This document shows, piece after piece, positions 63,794 to 64,000 of a stretch of 64,000 bases of DNA. The translations under genes were made by a program, and so were the position numbers. The stretch's first letter is position 1, and each line of letters starts with the position of its first letter. Origin of the DNA: Thelonectria olida. Its lineage: Eukaryota > Ascomycota > Sordariomycetes > Hypocreales > Nectriaceae. The stretch spans positions 62,001 through 126,000 of the forward strand of contig JAGPYM010000021.1 of the NCBI GenBank assembly GCA_020736575.1. Reading direction: 5' to 3'. The notes under the pieces are model-generated. The model searched no databases. It was given only the letters and a program-made list of their open reading frames with translations, and was not told the origin of the DNA.

Positions 63794-64000
63794 ATGCGAT
63801 CATCAGCCCTCCTCACTCTGGTCCTCGCGACCGTCGCGTACGCCCACACCATCATTACATACCCAGGATGGCGTGGGAATAACCTCATTACCAACGACAC
63901 CTTCCCCTACGGAATGCAATGGATGTATCCTTGTGCGTATCCTCCAGCTCTGCTCTCCCTTCCCTTTTCACCTCAACATCTCACTGACTCGTCCATGACA
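63794..64000 (+). CDS. BIM1-like (X325) secreted copper protein, 5' part only
   Basis: Only the first exon, 63794-63932, is inside the window; a GTGCGT donor follows and the rest runs past the end. It encodes a signal peptide (MRSSALLTLVLATVAYA) with likely cleavage before His. The mature protein would start HTIITYPGWRGNNLITND and continue FPYGMQWMYPC. This is the start of the LPMO-like X325 family, in which the N-terminal His forms part of a copper site. Members such as Cryptococcus Bim1 serve in copper uptake, and others are GPI-anchored and act at the cell surface rather than on polysaccharides. Whether a GPI anchor follows here cannot be seen. Confidence 0.85.
   Translation, partial: MRSSALLTLVLATVAYAHTIITYPGWRGNNLITNDTFPYGMQWMYPCAYPPALLSLPFSPQHLTDSSMT

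Overview
This window is chromosomal DNA from a filamentous ascomycete fungus, most likely a Sordariomycete. The evidence is: genes split by short introns (about 45-100 bases) with GT(A/G)AGT-type donors, CTAAC/CTGAC branch sites and YAG acceptors; two Zn(II)2Cys6 transcription factors; a BTGC-type GH17 wall glucanase with an internal membrane anchor; a BIM1-like (X325) secreted protein; and long gene-poor spacers. The species cannot be named from the sequence alone. No tRNA, rRNA, transposase, CRISPR array or viral gene was recognised.

Layout. 1-5 kb: a lunapark ER-shaping protein (+) convergent with an SR-protein kinase (-). 5-10.7 kb: mostly spacer with one very small gene (-, about 7.3-7.6 kb). 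10.8-14.2 kb: IWS1 elongation factor (-) and a BRL1/BRR6 nuclear-envelope protein (+) sharing a 444-base divergent promoter. 16.8-19.5 kb: a five-exon Zn2Cys6 regulator (+). 20.8-22.2 kb: peroxin PEX16 (+). 22.2-30.9 kb: an 8.8-kb gene desert ending in the leader of a C2H2 zinc-finger regulator (30.9-32.9 kb, +). 34.5-36 kb: a Ser-rich disordered protein (+). 36.5-43.1 kb: SAGA subunit SPT8, a 145-residue ORF and an NFX1-type superfamily-1 RNA helicase, all on the minus strand. 44.7-47.1 kb: a second Zn2Cys6 factor (-). 51.9-52.4 kb: a small conserved hydrophilic protein (-). 56.8-59 kb: the GH17 glucanase (+). 59.7-60.5 kb: an unknown coiled-coil protein (-). 61.1-62 kb: an SRR1-like protein (-). 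63.8 kb to the end: the first exon of a BIM1-like secreted copper protein (+).

The genes are housekeeping and regulatory (chromatin and transcription: IWS1, SPT8, three DNA-binding factors; RNA: SR kinase, NFX1 helicase; organelles: lunapark, BRL1, PEX16; wall and secretion: GH17, BIM1-like). They do not form a biosynthetic cluster.

The most unusual observations concern splicing. The zinc cluster of the second Zn2Cys6 factor appears to be assembled through a 4-base micro-exon that supplies a zinc-binding cysteine; skipping it creates an immediate stop codon. The NFX1-type helicase looks frameshifted but is restored by a 52-base intron with a rare GC donor. It may also continue, through a further intron, into the 145-residue ORF that lies 37 bases downstream. 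All splice models here are read by eye and have no RNA support.
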